Shown here one piece after another: positions 6,445 through 13,816 of a stretch of 15,559 bases of DNA. A program made the translations under genes and the position numbers. Location: positions 1 to 15,559 of the forward strand of contig JAMIFN010000019.1 of the NCBI GenBank assembly GCA_035906235.1, written 5' to 3'. The notes beneath the pieces are model-generated. The model did no database searches. It saw nothing but the letters and a program-made list of their open reading frames with translations, and was not told where the DNA came from. Source of the stretch: JAMIFN01 sp035906235. GTDB taxonomy: Bacteria > Pseudomonadota > Gammaproteobacteria > Burkholderiales > Burkholderiaceae_C. Position 1 is the stretch's first letter. Each line of letters starts with the position of its first letter.

Positions 6445-7314
6445 ATGGCTGAGGTGAATACCCCACAAAGCTATGTCGCACAAAAAACTGCTGCCTCGGG
6501 CAGCAGTTTTTACTATGCGTTTTTATTTTTGCCCAAAGACAAGCGCGCAGCTATGACGGCGTTTTATGCTTTCTGCCGCGTGGTGGATGACATTGTGGAC
6601 GAGGTGAGCGAGCCGCAGGTGGCGGCGCAAAAACTTGCTTGGTGGCGCGCCGATGTGGAGCAAAGTTTTGCTGCGGACGGGGCTGCCCATTTGGCGCAAC
6701 GCCACCCGGTACTGCAAGCCTTGCTACCGCATTGCGCCCGCTATGGCATCACGCGTGAGCATTTGTTTGGTGTGATTCAGGGCTGCCAAATGGATTTGGA
6801 ACAAAACCGCTACTGGAATTTTGCTAGCTTAGAGAAATATTGCTACTTTGTTGCCGGCCTAGTGGGCGAGGTGATTGCGCGGATTTTGGGTTTTCAACAC
6901 CAACAGACCATGGCCTATGCGCATAAATTGGGCTTGGCTTTGCAATTGACTAACATCATCCGCGATGTGGGCGAAGACGCAGACCGTGGGCGCATCTATC
7001 TGCCTGTAGAGGATCTCGAACGCTTTGCCGTGCCTGTCCATGAAATCAATCAGAAACAGTATTCCGAACGCTTTACGGCGTTGATGCAATTTCAGGCGCA
7101 AAGGGCGCAAGCTTTGTATGACGAAGCCTTAGGGCTGCTGCCTGCGGTTGATTTTCGCGCACAAAAACCCGGCTTGATGATGGCTGCGATCTACCGCAAT
7201 TTGCTGCGTGAGGTTGAAAAAGACGGCTTTGCCGTTTTGCACCAACGCACTTCGCTCACGCCCCTGCGTAAGCTCTGGCTGGCCTGGAAGGTGCAAGCTT
7301 TAGGTCAAGTCTAA
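6445..7314 (+). CDS. hpnD: Squalene/phytoene synthase family, probably presqualene diphosphate synthase HpnD
   Basis: The 289-residue protein belongs to the head-to-head prenyl synthases. Both Asp-rich magnesium/diphosphate motifs are present: DDIVDE (48-53) and DVGED (174-178, within LTNIIRDVGEDADRGRIYLP). In Burkholderiales such enzymes are usually HpnD, which joins two farnesyl diphosphates to presqualene diphosphate, the first step of the HpnCDE route to squalene and hopanoids. HpnC, or a carotenoid-type phytoene synthase, cannot be excluded by eye. HpnC and HpnE are not neighbours here. The ATG at 6445 lies 11 bp after the rpoD stop with no recognisable ribosome site, which suggests co-transcription and translational coupling with rpoD. 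The gene converges on the ferredoxin gene that follows. Confidence 0.85.
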   Translation: MAEVNTPQSYVAQKTAASGSSFYYAFLFLPKDKRAAMTAFYAFCRVVDDIVDEVSEPQVAAQKLAWWRADVEQSFAADGAAHLAQRHPVLQALLPHCARYGITREHLFGVIQGCQMDLEQNRYWNFASLEKYCYFVAGLVGEVIARILGFQHQQTMAYAHKLGLALQLTNIIRDVGEDADRGRIYLPVEDLERFAVPVHEINQKQYSERFTALMQFQAQRAQALYDEALGLLPAVDFRAQKPGLMMAAIYRNLLREVEKDGFAVLHQRTSLTPLRKLWLAWKVQALGQV

Positions 7315-7362
7315 ATCCACTAGTGTTTTTGATGTTTTAGGCCGAAAAACCTGCCTGAGTAG

Positions 7363-7629
7363 CTATTGTTTCAATAGCATTTGAGCTTGCTGCAAAGTTT
7401 GGTATTTGCGCATCAGGGCAGTTGCGTCCTCTGCGTGCAGGGGATCTTGCGGGATGCAATCCACCGGGCAAATGGCCACGCATTGCGGCTCGTCAAAATG
7501 CCCTATGCATTCGGTGCATTGATCGGGGTTGATGAGGTAGTGATCTTCCCCCATGCTGATGGCCTGATTGGGGCATTGTGGTTCACACACATCGCAGTTG
7601 ATGCAATCGCTGGTGATTTTTAAGGCCAC
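7363..7629 (-). CDS. 2[4Fe-4S] ferredoxin, YfhL/Alvin type
   Basis: This 88-residue electron carrier has two cluster motifs. The first is CINCDVCEPQC (C9, C12, C15) with C19 in CPNQAI-type context. The second is CTECIGHFDEPQCVAIC (C38, C41, C50, C54), with the 8-residue insertion between its second and third Cys that marks the low-potential Allochromatium vinosum type. A C-terminal helix follows (about 65-88). The start is GTG at 7629, with AAAGG 8 nt upstream, inside the end of coaD. The coaD stop lies only 3 nt before the start, so the two are translationally linked. The redox partner is not shown. The coaD-ferredoxin pairing recurs in proteobacteria, to my recollection. Confidence 0.93.
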   Translation of the reverse strand: MALKITSDCINCDVCEPQCPNQAISMGEDHYLINPDQCTECIGHFDEPQCVAICPVDCIPQDPLHAEDATALMRKYQTLQQAQMLLKQ

Positions 7630-7632
7630 GGT

Positions 7633-8139
7633 TTATGCCTTTCTCTCAGCTTGCTGTTTTTGCAGTGCGGCCAATACGGTGGGGCTAACCAATTGCCCCA
7701 CATCACCACCGAGCGTGCTGATTTCGCGCACCAGGGTCGAGCTTATGCACTGCAGGCCAGGGCTGGGCAAGATGAAGACGGTCTCAATTTCGGCAGCGAG
7801 TTTGCGGTTCATTTGTGCCATTTGGCTCTCGTAATCCATATCCGTGCCGTTGCGGATGCCGCGGACGATGGCGCTGGCACCGACTTGGCGGCAGCAATCG
7901 ATGATCAGGCCATCAAAGGCGATCACTTCGATAGCGTTGCCTGCAGGCAGGCTGGTCTGTACGAGGGCGATGCGTTCTTGCAGGGTAAAACGGGTTTTTT
8001 TGTGGTGGGCGATGGCGACTGCCACGAGCAATCGATCAAAAAGTTTCGCGGCGCGACCGATGACATCCAAATGCCCCAAAGTGACAGGGTCAAACGTGCC
8101 GCTGTAGATCGCGGTAGGGGCGGTGCGTGGGCTGCTCAT
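7633..8139 (-). CDS. coaD: Phosphopantetheine adenylyltransferase (CoaD)
   Basis: CoaD transfers AMP from ATP to 4'-phosphopantetheine, giving dephospho-CoA, the penultimate step of coenzyme A synthesis. The 168-residue protein has the nucleotidyltransferase signature TLGH (20-23, within GTFDPVTLGHLDVI), the RGIRN motif (93-97) and the ISSTLVR motif (132-138), and is close to the usual length. The ATG at 8139 gives the family N-terminus SSPRTAPTAIYSGTFDP; no strong ribosome site is seen. The carbonic anhydrase gene ends 27 bp upstream and the ferredoxin gene starts 3 bp downstream, so the three probably form one operon. The usual neighbour rsmD is absent. Confidence 0.97.
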   Translation of the reverse strand: MSSPRTAPTAIYSGTFDPVTLGHLDVIGRAAKLFDRLLVAVAIAHHKKTRFTLQERIALVQTSLPAGNAIEVIAFDGLIIDCCRQVGASAIVRGIRNGTDMDYESQMAQMNRKLAAEIETVFILPSPGLQCISSTLVREISTLGGDVGQLVSPTVLAALQKQQAERKA

Positions 8140-8166
8140 GGTGCGCTTGTCGATTGGCTTGGCCGC

Positions 8167-8844
8167 TTAGCTGCTGGCGCGCTCTTTGATGATGGCGATG
8201 GCTTGGTCGTAATGGGCTTTGGTTTCTGAGCGATTACTGATGTCGATGTGCAGATCGTGCAAAAGCCCATCTTTGAGACCATAAATCCAGCCATGCACCG
8301 ACAGTTCGTGCCCGCGCTCCCATGCATCTTGTAGCACCGAGCTGCGCGCGGCGTTAAAAGTTTGCTCCACCACATTCAACTCGCACAGGGTGGCATGGCG
8401 TTTTTCTTCTGGGATGCTGGCCAAAAAATCCCAGTGCAAATTGCGCACATCTTTGATATGGCGAATCCAGTTGTCGGCCAAACCTACCCGAATATTCGAC
8501 AGCGCTGCGCCGACACCGCCGCAGCCATAGTGGCCCACGATGAGCAGGTGTTTGATTTCCAAAATATCTACGGCGTATTGCACGGCAGACAGCATATTCA
8601 AATCACTGTGTACCACCATATTGGCCACATTGCGGTGCACAAACACTTCGCCCGGCGCTAAGCCTGTGATTTGGTTGGCAGGCACGCGGCTATCGGAGCA
8701 GCCTACCCACATGTATTGCGGCGCTTGCTGCGCCATGAGGGTGGTAAAAAAATCGGGCTTGGCAGCAGAGGTTTCTGCGGCCCATCGTTTATTGGCTGCC
8801 AGCAAGGCTTGGATGTCGGAGTGGGTTTGGCTAGAAATGTTCAT
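8167..8844 (-). CDS. can: Beta-class carbonic anhydrase
   Basis: The enzyme interconverts CO2 and bicarbonate, supplying bicarbonate to carboxylases. The 225-residue protein has the beta-class zinc site: C49, D51 and R53 in VGCSDSRVPA, then H105 and C108 in GHYGCGGV. GEVFVHRNVAN and SVHGWIYGLKDG are also characteristic of the E. coli Can group. The frame is open up to 8946, but the first 34 codons read as unrelated sequence. The ATG at 8844 gives the normal N-terminus (MNISSQTHSDIQALLAANKR), and a promoter candidate at 8869-8897 lies downstream of the longer start. It is the first gene of the can-coaD-ferredoxin unit and diverges from trhO. Confidence 0.95.
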   Translation of the reverse strand: MNISSQTHSDIQALLAANKRWAAETSAAKPDFFTTLMAQQAPQYMWVGCSDSRVPANQITGLAPGEVFVHRNVANMVVHSDLNMLSAVQYAVDILEIKHLLIVGHYGCGGVGAALSNIRVGLADNWIRHIKDVRNLHWDFLASIPEEKRHATLCELNVVEQTFNAARSSVLQDAWERGHELSVHGWIYGLKDGLLHDLHIDISNRSETKAHYDQAIAIIKERASS

Positions 8845-8868
8845 AAAGGGTGATTTTATGGCCTGAAC

Positions 8869-8897
8869 CTTATGCCTTGCAGGTTTTCTGCGGGCAA
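8869..8897 (-). promoter_or_regulatory. Possible promoter of the can-coaD-ferredoxin unit
   Basis: On the minus strand TTGCCC (8897-8892) and CATAAG (8874-8869) are 17 nt apart, each with four of six consensus matches. Initiation near 8862 would give a leader of about 18 nt before the ATG at 8844. Confidence 0.4.
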
Positions 8898-8975
8898 CCC
8901 TGTCCCAGGTAGGGGTGGGCTTTAAAATCATGCAGTTTCCATTCATAGGGCTGCTGGTGAGGCAGTACTTTTATC

Positions 8976-9989
8976 ATGACCTATCGCGTAGCTGCGCTCT
9001 ATCATTTTGCGCGCGTTGAAAGCCCTGAGGCTTGGCGCATCCCGATTTTGGATTTTTGCAAGACCGAGGCGATCAAAGGCACGCTGCTTTTGGCGCGCGA
9101 GGGCATCAACGGCACCGTCGCCGGCAGCGCGGCAGCCATTGACGCCCTGCTGATCTATCTGCGCAGCTTACCAGGCATGGCAGCCTTAGAGCACAAAGAA
9201 AGCTGGGCAGAGAGCGAGCCCTTCTTGCGCATGAAGGTCAAGCTGAAAAAAGAAATCGTCACCATGGGTGTGCCCGAAATCGACCCCAGCCGCTACGCCG
9301 GCACCTATGTGCAGCCCGAGGATTGGAACGCGCTAATTAGCGACCCCGAGGTGTTGCTGGTGGATACGCGCAACGAATACGAAATTCATGTAGGCAGTTT
9401 CGCGGGGGCGGTCAATCCCCATATCGAGCAATTCACCGAATTTCCCGAATGGATCCAAAGCGAAGAAAACCGCCAGGGTAAAAAGAAAATCGCCATGTTT
9501 TGCACAGGCGGCATACGCTGCGAAAAATCCACAGCCTATTTGCGCCGACAGGGTTTTGAGGATGTGTACCACCTCAAGGGCGGCATTCTGAAATACTTGG
9601 AAGAAGTGCCCGAGGAAAAGAGCCTGTGGCAAGGCGAGTGCTTTGTGTTTGATGAACGCGTCACCGTGGGACATGGCTTGGTGCAAGGTGAATATGAACT
9701 CTGCCGCGCTTGCCGTCACCCGATTGATGCCCAAGACAAACAAAGCCCGCTGTTTGAAGCCGGGGTCAGCTGCGTGCATTGCCACGGCGAGCAAAGCGAG
9801 GCGCAATTAAAAGGTCTGCGTGAGCGCCAAAAACAAATCGCCTTGGCACAAGCTCGTGGAGAGCGTCATGTGGGGAAAGAGCTAGCGCCAGTGGAAGTAC
9901 GCCGTGCGGCCAAACGCGCCAAACTGGCTGAGGCGCAGGAAAAAGCCGCAGCCAGTCTCGCTAAAAAGCAAGGGAGCGCATCATGCTGA
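8976..9989 (+). CDS. trhO: tRNA uridine-34 hydroxylase TrhO (rhodanese domain, oxygen-dependent)
   Basis: TrhO makes 5-hydroxyuridine at wobble position 34 of tRNAs that later carry cmo5U or mo5U, using molecular oxygen. The 337-residue protein has the family layout: an acylphosphatase-like N-terminal domain (about 1-95, with LAREGINGTVAG), a rhodanese domain (about 115-215) with C176 in AMFCTGGIRCEKS, and a C-terminal part with two CxxC pairs (C243/C246 and C266/C269) that could bind zinc. A charged Ala/Lys-rich tail follows (about 275-337). The ATG at 8976 fits the family start, but no close ribosome site is seen; TAAAAT at 8923-8928 may be a -10 element. Its last 7 nt overlap trhP, the alternative enzyme for the same modification. 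Confidence 0.92.
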   Translation: MTYRVAALYHFARVESPEAWRIPILDFCKTEAIKGTLLLAREGINGTVAGSAAAIDALLIYLRSLPGMAALEHKESWAESEPFLRMKVKLKKEIVTMGVPEIDPSRYAGTYVQPEDWNALISDPEVLLVDTRNEYEIHVGSFAGAVNPHIEQFTEFPEWIQSEENRQGKKKIAMFCTGGIRCEKSTAYLRRQGFEDVYHLKGGILKYLEEVPEEKSLWQGECFVFDERVTVGHGLVQGEYELCRACRHPIDAQDKQSPLFEAGVSCVHCHGEQSEAQLKGLRERQKQIALAQARGERHVGKELAPVEVRRAAKRAKLAEAQEKAAASLAKKQGSASC

Positions 9990-11359
9990 AAGCGCCAGAA
10001 CTGCTACTGCCCGCAGGCAGCTTGGAAAAAATGCGCGCCGCCTATGATTTTGGTGCCGATGCGGTTTATGCAGGCCAGCCGCGCTACAGCCTGCGCGCGC
10101 GCAATAACGAATTTCGCCTAGAGCAATTGCAGCAGGGCATCACCGAAGCACATGCTCGCGGTAAAAAGTTTTTTGTCACCAGCAATTTGATTGCGCACAA
10201 CGACAAGGTGCGTACCTATTTGCGCGACATCGAGCCCGTGATCGCACTCAAGCCCGATGCCATCATCATGGCCGACCCGGGTTTGATTGCCATGGTGCGC
10301 GAGAAATGGCCTGAACAGGCCATTCATCTGTCGGTGCAGGCCAGCACCACCAATTACGCCGCTGTTAAATTTTGGCAGCGTATGGGACTTACGCGCATCA
10401 TTCTCTCGCGCGAGCTGAGCTTGGACGAGATTGAAAAAATTCGCCAAGAATGCCCCGATATGGAGATCGAGGTTTTTGTGCATGGGGCGCTGTGTATGGC
10501 TTACTCGGGGCGCTGTTTGCTCTCGGGTTACTTCAACCGCCGTGACCCCAATCAAGGCACTTGTACCAATGCTTGCCGTTGGAGCTATGCGCCGCAAGCG
10601 GCCGATATTGACCCCAATACGGGTGAAGCCATGGCCAAGCCTCTAGAGGGCGATTTCAGCTTTGATGCTGAGCACGAACAGGCGGAGAAATCTTTCTCAG
10701 CCTGTGGCGGTGCTGAACGCCACCCCCTGGCCGATCAAACCTACCTCATTCAGGAGGCCGGGCACAGCAGTGGCCGTGCTGGGCAATTGGTGCCCATCAT
10801 GGAAGATGAACATGGCACCTACATCATGAATTCCAAAGACCTGCGGGCGGTGGAATATGTTGAGCGCCTGACGCAAATGGGCGTGGATTCGCTCAAAATT
10901 GAAGGCCGCACCAAGAGCCGCTACTATGTGGCGCGCACGGCCCAAATCTACCGCCGCGCCATTGATGATGCCGTGGCGGGGCAGCCCTTTAATCCGGAGT
11001 TGATTACCGAGCTGGACGGCTTGGCCAATCGCGGCTACACCGCTGGTTTTTTAGAGCGCCGTCCTTCGCAGGATTACCAAAACTACGAAACCGGCCATTC
11101 GCTCAACCAGCGCAGCCAGTTTGTCGGCGAAGTGCTGCACACGCGTGAAGGCGGCTGGGCTTTGGTCGAGGCTAAAAACCAGTTTGCCGTGGGCGACCGC
11201 ATAGAGGTGATTCACCCCAGCGGCAACCGCCAGATTACCATCGCGGCCATGCAAAACGAAAAAGGCCAAACCATCACCCTAGCACCCGGCAACCCGCACC
11301 GGGTTTGGGTAGATTTGCAGGGGGCAGCCGATGGCGCATTGATCGCCAAGATGTTATAA
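9983..11359 (+). CDS. trhP: tRNA 5-hydroxyuridine synthesis protein TrhP (peptidase U32 family)
   Basis: TrhP (YegQ) is the prephenate-dependent, oxygen-independent route to 5-hydroxyuridine-34 in tRNA; the family is named peptidase U32 but its members act in RNA and quinone hydroxylation. The 458-residue length fits TrhP (about 450), not RlhA (about 650) or UbiU/UbiV (about 300). The signature run is EVFVHGALCMAYSGRCLLSG followed by DPNQGTCTNACRW, with C171, C178, C194 and C198, of which most probably ligate an iron-sulfur cluster. EDEHGTYIMNSKDLRAV (about 274-290) and a C-terminal beta-barrel-like region follow. Residues about 203-270 are a variable insert. AAGGGAG (9970-9976) lies 6 nt before the ATG, which overlaps the trhO stop as ATGCTGA. 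Confidence 0.92.
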   Translation: MLKAPELLLPAGSLEKMRAAYDFGADAVYAGQPRYSLRARNNEFRLEQLQQGITEAHARGKKFFVTSNLIAHNDKVRTYLRDIEPVIALKPDAIIMADPGLIAMVREKWPEQAIHLSVQASTTNYAAVKFWQRMGLTRIILSRELSLDEIEKIRQECPDMEIEVFVHGALCMAYSGRCLLSGYFNRRDPNQGTCTNACRWSYAPQAADIDPNTGEAMAKPLEGDFSFDAEHEQAEKSFSACGGAERHPLADQTYLIQEAGHSSGRAGQLVPIMEDEHGTYIMNSKDLRAVEYVERLTQMGVDSLKIEGRTKSRYYVARTAQIYRRAIDDAVAGQPFNPELITELDGLANRGYTAGFLERRPSQDYQNYETGHSLNQRSQFVGEVLHTREGGWALVEAKNQFAVGDRIEVIHPSGNRQITIAAMQNEKGQTITLAPGNPHRVWVDLQGAADGALIAKML

Positions 11360-11541
11360 AGAAGAAGCATCTCGGTAGGTTCTTCAAGAAAATATGCGGA
11401 AAGAACCTGAAAATGGGCAAAGGAGCAACGGCTGCCCATGGATTGTGATTTGGGTTGCGAATCTCGATGCAGGGAGGCGTTAATGAACGGGCTTGGCTGC
11501 AGAGCGCAGCGCAGGCTGACGCTAGACCCACTCAGGTTACA
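11360..11541. other. Intergenic region with two inverted repeats between convergent trhP and the DUF4124-like gene
   Basis: Two perfect hairpins can form: AGGTTCTT (11377-11384) with AAGAACCT (11401-11408), loop 16 nt, and ATGGGCA (11413-11419) with TGCCCAT (11433-11439), loop 13 nt. Neither is followed by a T-run on either strand, so they are not classical intrinsic terminators. They could protect 3' ends or assist termination for both converging genes. Short open frames here have no recognisable product. Confidence 0.4.
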
Positions 11542-12096
11542 TTACATTGGGGTCGCAGCTGTTGCGGGAAGGCGCCCAAGTTCGCGTTTGAGACCAGCAA
11601 TATCATTTTCAGCGCGACCAATTTCGGCTTTCATTTCGGCTACGCGGTCAAGGTATTTTTGGTAATTGCGCTCGTTTCCTAGGCGATCGGGTTGCCCGCC
11701 TTTGTACTCTTGCTGTTGCAGGGCTAATTTTTGTTGGGCTTTGTCCAGTTCGGCTTGCAAAATACGGCGCGAATCCGCATCACGGGCGCGTTGATCGGCA
11801 CTGCTGCTAGCAGATGCTGGCCGAACAGTAGGCGGTGCAGCACGATTCGCGTTATTGCTAGCGTTACGGCCAGCGCCATTGCTACTATTGCTGCTGTAGC
11901 TCCGGTTGGTGCCATGAATAACCGTAACATTGCCCCCTTCCAAAGGCTTGCAACCTTTATTTTGGGCGACCCGACTGTCATTGGTGTACTCCCGATCGGG
12001 GCAGCGGTAGATTTGTGCCTGTGCGCTAAATGCGGTAGACAACAGCAAACCCGCCGCAAGCCAGTGGCAAGAGATGGGAAATTTCATTTTTTTCAT
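11542..12096 (-). CDS. Secreted DUF4124-like coiled-coil protein of unknown function
   Basis: This 184-residue protein has a clear Sec signal peptide (MKKMKFP, hydrophobic core LAAGLLLSTAF, likely cleavage after A27 in SAQAQ). A short domain with IYRCPDREYTNDSRVAQNKGC follows, whose C32 and C49 could form a disulfide. The pattern resembles DUF4124-type domains common in Burkholderiales exported proteins. Residues about 65-100 are a Ser/Asn/Ala/Arg linker, and about 103-175 are charged and Lys/Glu/Gln-rich, likely a coiled coil. It should be periplasmic or envelope-bound, and its role is unknown. The frame is open to 12135, but AGGG lies 8 nt before the ATG at 12096, which starts the signal peptide. 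It lies downstream of the glnA terminator, so it is probably transcribed alone. Confidence 0.8.
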   Translation of the reverse strand: MKKMKFPISCHWLAAGLLLSTAFSAQAQIYRCPDREYTNDSRVAQNKGCKPLEGGNVTVIHGTNRSYSSNSSNGAGRNASNNANRAAPPTVRPASASSSADQRARDADSRRILQAELDKAQQKLALQQQEYKGGQPDRLGNERNYQKYLDRVAEMKAEIGRAENDIAGLKRELGRLPATAATPM

Positions 12097-12200
12097 AACT
12101 TTAACCCTAACACGAAAGCGCTTGATGCGTGCCAATTGCCAAGCGGGCTAGAAGTATGCGCGTTTTATAGGATTGAGGCAAATGGGGTGTGGGAAATTGC

Positions 12201-12228
12201 ACAAAAAAGCAGCCCGAAGGCTGCTTTT
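12201..12228 (-). terminator. Strong intrinsic terminator of glnA
   Basis: AAAAGCAGCC (12205-12214) and GGCTGCTTTT (12219-12228) form a perfect 10-bp stem with a 4-nt loop. Read on the minus strand it lies about 35 nt past the glnA stop and ends in six consecutive T residues (12208-12203), giving the textbook layout. Confidence 0.9.
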
Positions 12229-12262
12229 CTGATAAATACGGTCGCGCTGTGGAGCGTTACGA

Positions 12263-13684
12263 TTAGATTGAGAAGTACATGTCGTATTCAACCGGCGAGA
12301 CTTCTACGCGGCTGCGGGTAACTTCTTGCATCTTCAAGTCGATGTAAGCGTCAATCCAAGCATCGGTGAAGACGCCACCTTTGGTCAAAAAGGCGCGGTC
12401 TGCATTCAGGGCTTCCAAAGCCTGATCCAAGCTAGAGCAAACGGTAGGGACCAGTTTGTCTTCCTCAGGTGGCAGATGGTAAAGGTCTTTGGTAGCCGCT
12501 TCGCCTGGGTGAATTTTGTTTTCTATGCCGTCCAAACCTGCCATCAGCAGTGCAGCAAAGCCAAGGTAGGGGTTGCACAAAGGATCTGGGAAGCGCGCTT
12601 CCACGCGGCGGGCCTTGTCGCTGGCCACATTGGGGATGCGGATAGAGGCCGAACGGTTTTTGGCAGAATAAGCCAATTTAACGGGGGCTTCAAAGTGGGG
12701 AACCAAGCGCTTGTAGCTGTTGGTGCCTGGGTTGGTGATTGCGTTCAACGCGCGGGCATGTTTGATAATGCCGCCGATGTAGTAGAGCGCAAATTCAGAC
12801 AAGCCCGCGTAGCTGGTGCCTGCAAAGAGGTTTTTCCCGTCTTTCCAGACCGATTGGTGGACATGCATGCCTGAGCCATTGTCGCCAGCGTAGGGCTTGG
12901 GCATAAAGGTAGCCGTTTTGCCATAGGCGTTGGCGACATTGTGGATCACATATTTTTGCATCAGTGTCCAGTCGGCGCGCTCAACCAAGGTTGAGAAACG
13001 GGTGCCGATTTCGCATTGGCCAGCGCCAGCCACCTCGTGATGGTGCACTTCAACGGGGATGCCCAGCGCTTCGAGTACTTGCGATATTTCATTGCGCAGG
13101 TCCATGGTGCTGTCAACTGGAGGCACGGGGAAGTAGCCGCCTTTTGTGCGTGGGCGGTGGCCTTTGTTGGCACCGTTTTCCATGGCAGTGCCAGAATTCC
13201 AAGGGGCTTCGTATTCGTCGATGGCGTAGAAGGTATGACCAGGAGCCGTGCTCCAGCGTACGCTGTCAAAGAGGAAGAATTCGGGCTCTGGGCCAAAGTA
13301 GGCAGTGTCGCCCAAGCCAGCTTGCTTCAAATACGCTTCAGCACGCTTGGCGATAGAGCGGGGGTCGCGTTCATAGGCTTTGCCATCGGTAGGTTCGATG
13401 ACATCGCAGATCAGAACCAAGGTGATTTCTTCAAAGAAGGGGTCGATAAACGCACTGCTGGCATCGGGGATGAGCAGCATGTCTGAGGCTTCGATGCCTT
13501 TCCAACCAGCGATAGAGGAGCCGTCAAAAGCTTGGCCTTCGTTGAACTTGTCTTCGTTGAATTGCGATATGGGAGTAGTAATGTGTTGCCACTTGCCGAG
13601 GGTGTCGGTGAAGCGGAAATCGACAAAGCGCACATCGTTTTCTTCTACCAGTTTCATTACATCGGCGACGGTTTTCTTAGCCAT
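12263..13684 (-). CDS. glnA: Glutamine synthetase, type I (GlnA)
   Basis: GlnA makes glutamine from glutamate, ammonia and ATP and is the main ammonium-assimilating enzyme; it acts as a dodecamer. The 473-residue protein has the beta-grasp N-terminal domain (about 1-105, with QAFDGSSIAGW), the catalytic barrel with FGPEPEFFLFD (about 130-140), the ATP-binding segment KPYAGDNGSGMHVHQS (about 263-278), and NRSASIRIP (343-351). Y402 in KDLYHLPPEE is the expected adenylylation tyrosine, so the enzyme should be controlled by GlnE. The frame opens at a TTG at 13699, but GAAGGA (13697-13692) fits the ATG at 13684. A terminator-like hairpin lies 29 nt upstream, and no sigma-54 site (TGGCAC-N5-TTGC type) is recognised in the 132-bp gap. 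Confidence 0.98.
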   Translation of the reverse strand: MAKKTVADVMKLVEENDVRFVDFRFTDTLGKWQHITTPISQFNEDKFNEGQAFDGSSIAGWKGIEASDMLLIPDASSAFIDPFFEEITLVLICDVIEPTDGKAYERDPRSIAKRAEAYLKQAGLGDTAYFGPEPEFFLFDSVRWSTAPGHTFYAIDEYEAPWNSGTAMENGANKGHRPRTKGGYFPVPPVDSTMDLRNEISQVLEALGIPVEVHHHEVAGAGQCEIGTRFSTLVERADWTLMQKYVIHNVANAYGKTATFMPKPYAGDNGSGMHVHQSVWKDGKNLFAGTSYAGLSEFALYYIGGIIKHARALNAITNPGTNSYKRLVPHFEAPVKLAYSAKNRSASIRIPNVASDKARRVEARFPDPLCNPYLGFAALLMAGLDGIENKIHPGEAATKDLYHLPPEEDKLVPTVCSSLDQALEALNADRAFLTKGGVFTDAWIDAYIDLKMQEVTRSRVEVSPVEYDMYFSI

Positions 13685-13713
13685 GCGGCATTCCTTCAAT
13701 CGGTCAGGTTAGG

Positions 13714-13736
13714 AAAAAAAGACCCTAAAGAGTCTT
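13714..13736 (-). terminator. Terminator or attenuator hairpin just upstream of glnA
   Basis: On the minus strand AAGACTC, loop TTTA, GGGTCTT (13736-13719) form a 7-bp stem with one G-T pair, followed by an uninterrupted T-run down to 13714. It lies 80 nt past the hydratase stop and 29 nt before the glnA ATG. It can be the terminator of the upstream catabolic operon, or, if the glnA promoter lies before it, an attenuator in the glnA leader. Confidence 0.65.
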
Positions 13737-13816
13737 GGGAGGGATTTTGCGATAAGACTCAAGTGGGATGCTGAATCTTGCCTGAGGATTTCTTAAGTTT
13801 ACGCGGAGGTTTGGGT

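Noticed and set aside
7362..7378. GCTATTG/CAATAGC hairpin between hpnD and the ferredoxin gene
   Set aside because: It overlaps the last ferredoxin codons and has no following T-run on either strand, so it is not a supported terminator.
8845..8946. Longer carbonic anhydrase start
   Set aside because: The extra 34 residues do not fit the family, and the likely promoter lies inside this segment.
13685..13699. TTG start for glnA, five codons upstream
   Set aside because: The ribosome site GAAGGA lies within those codons and fits the ATG at 13684.
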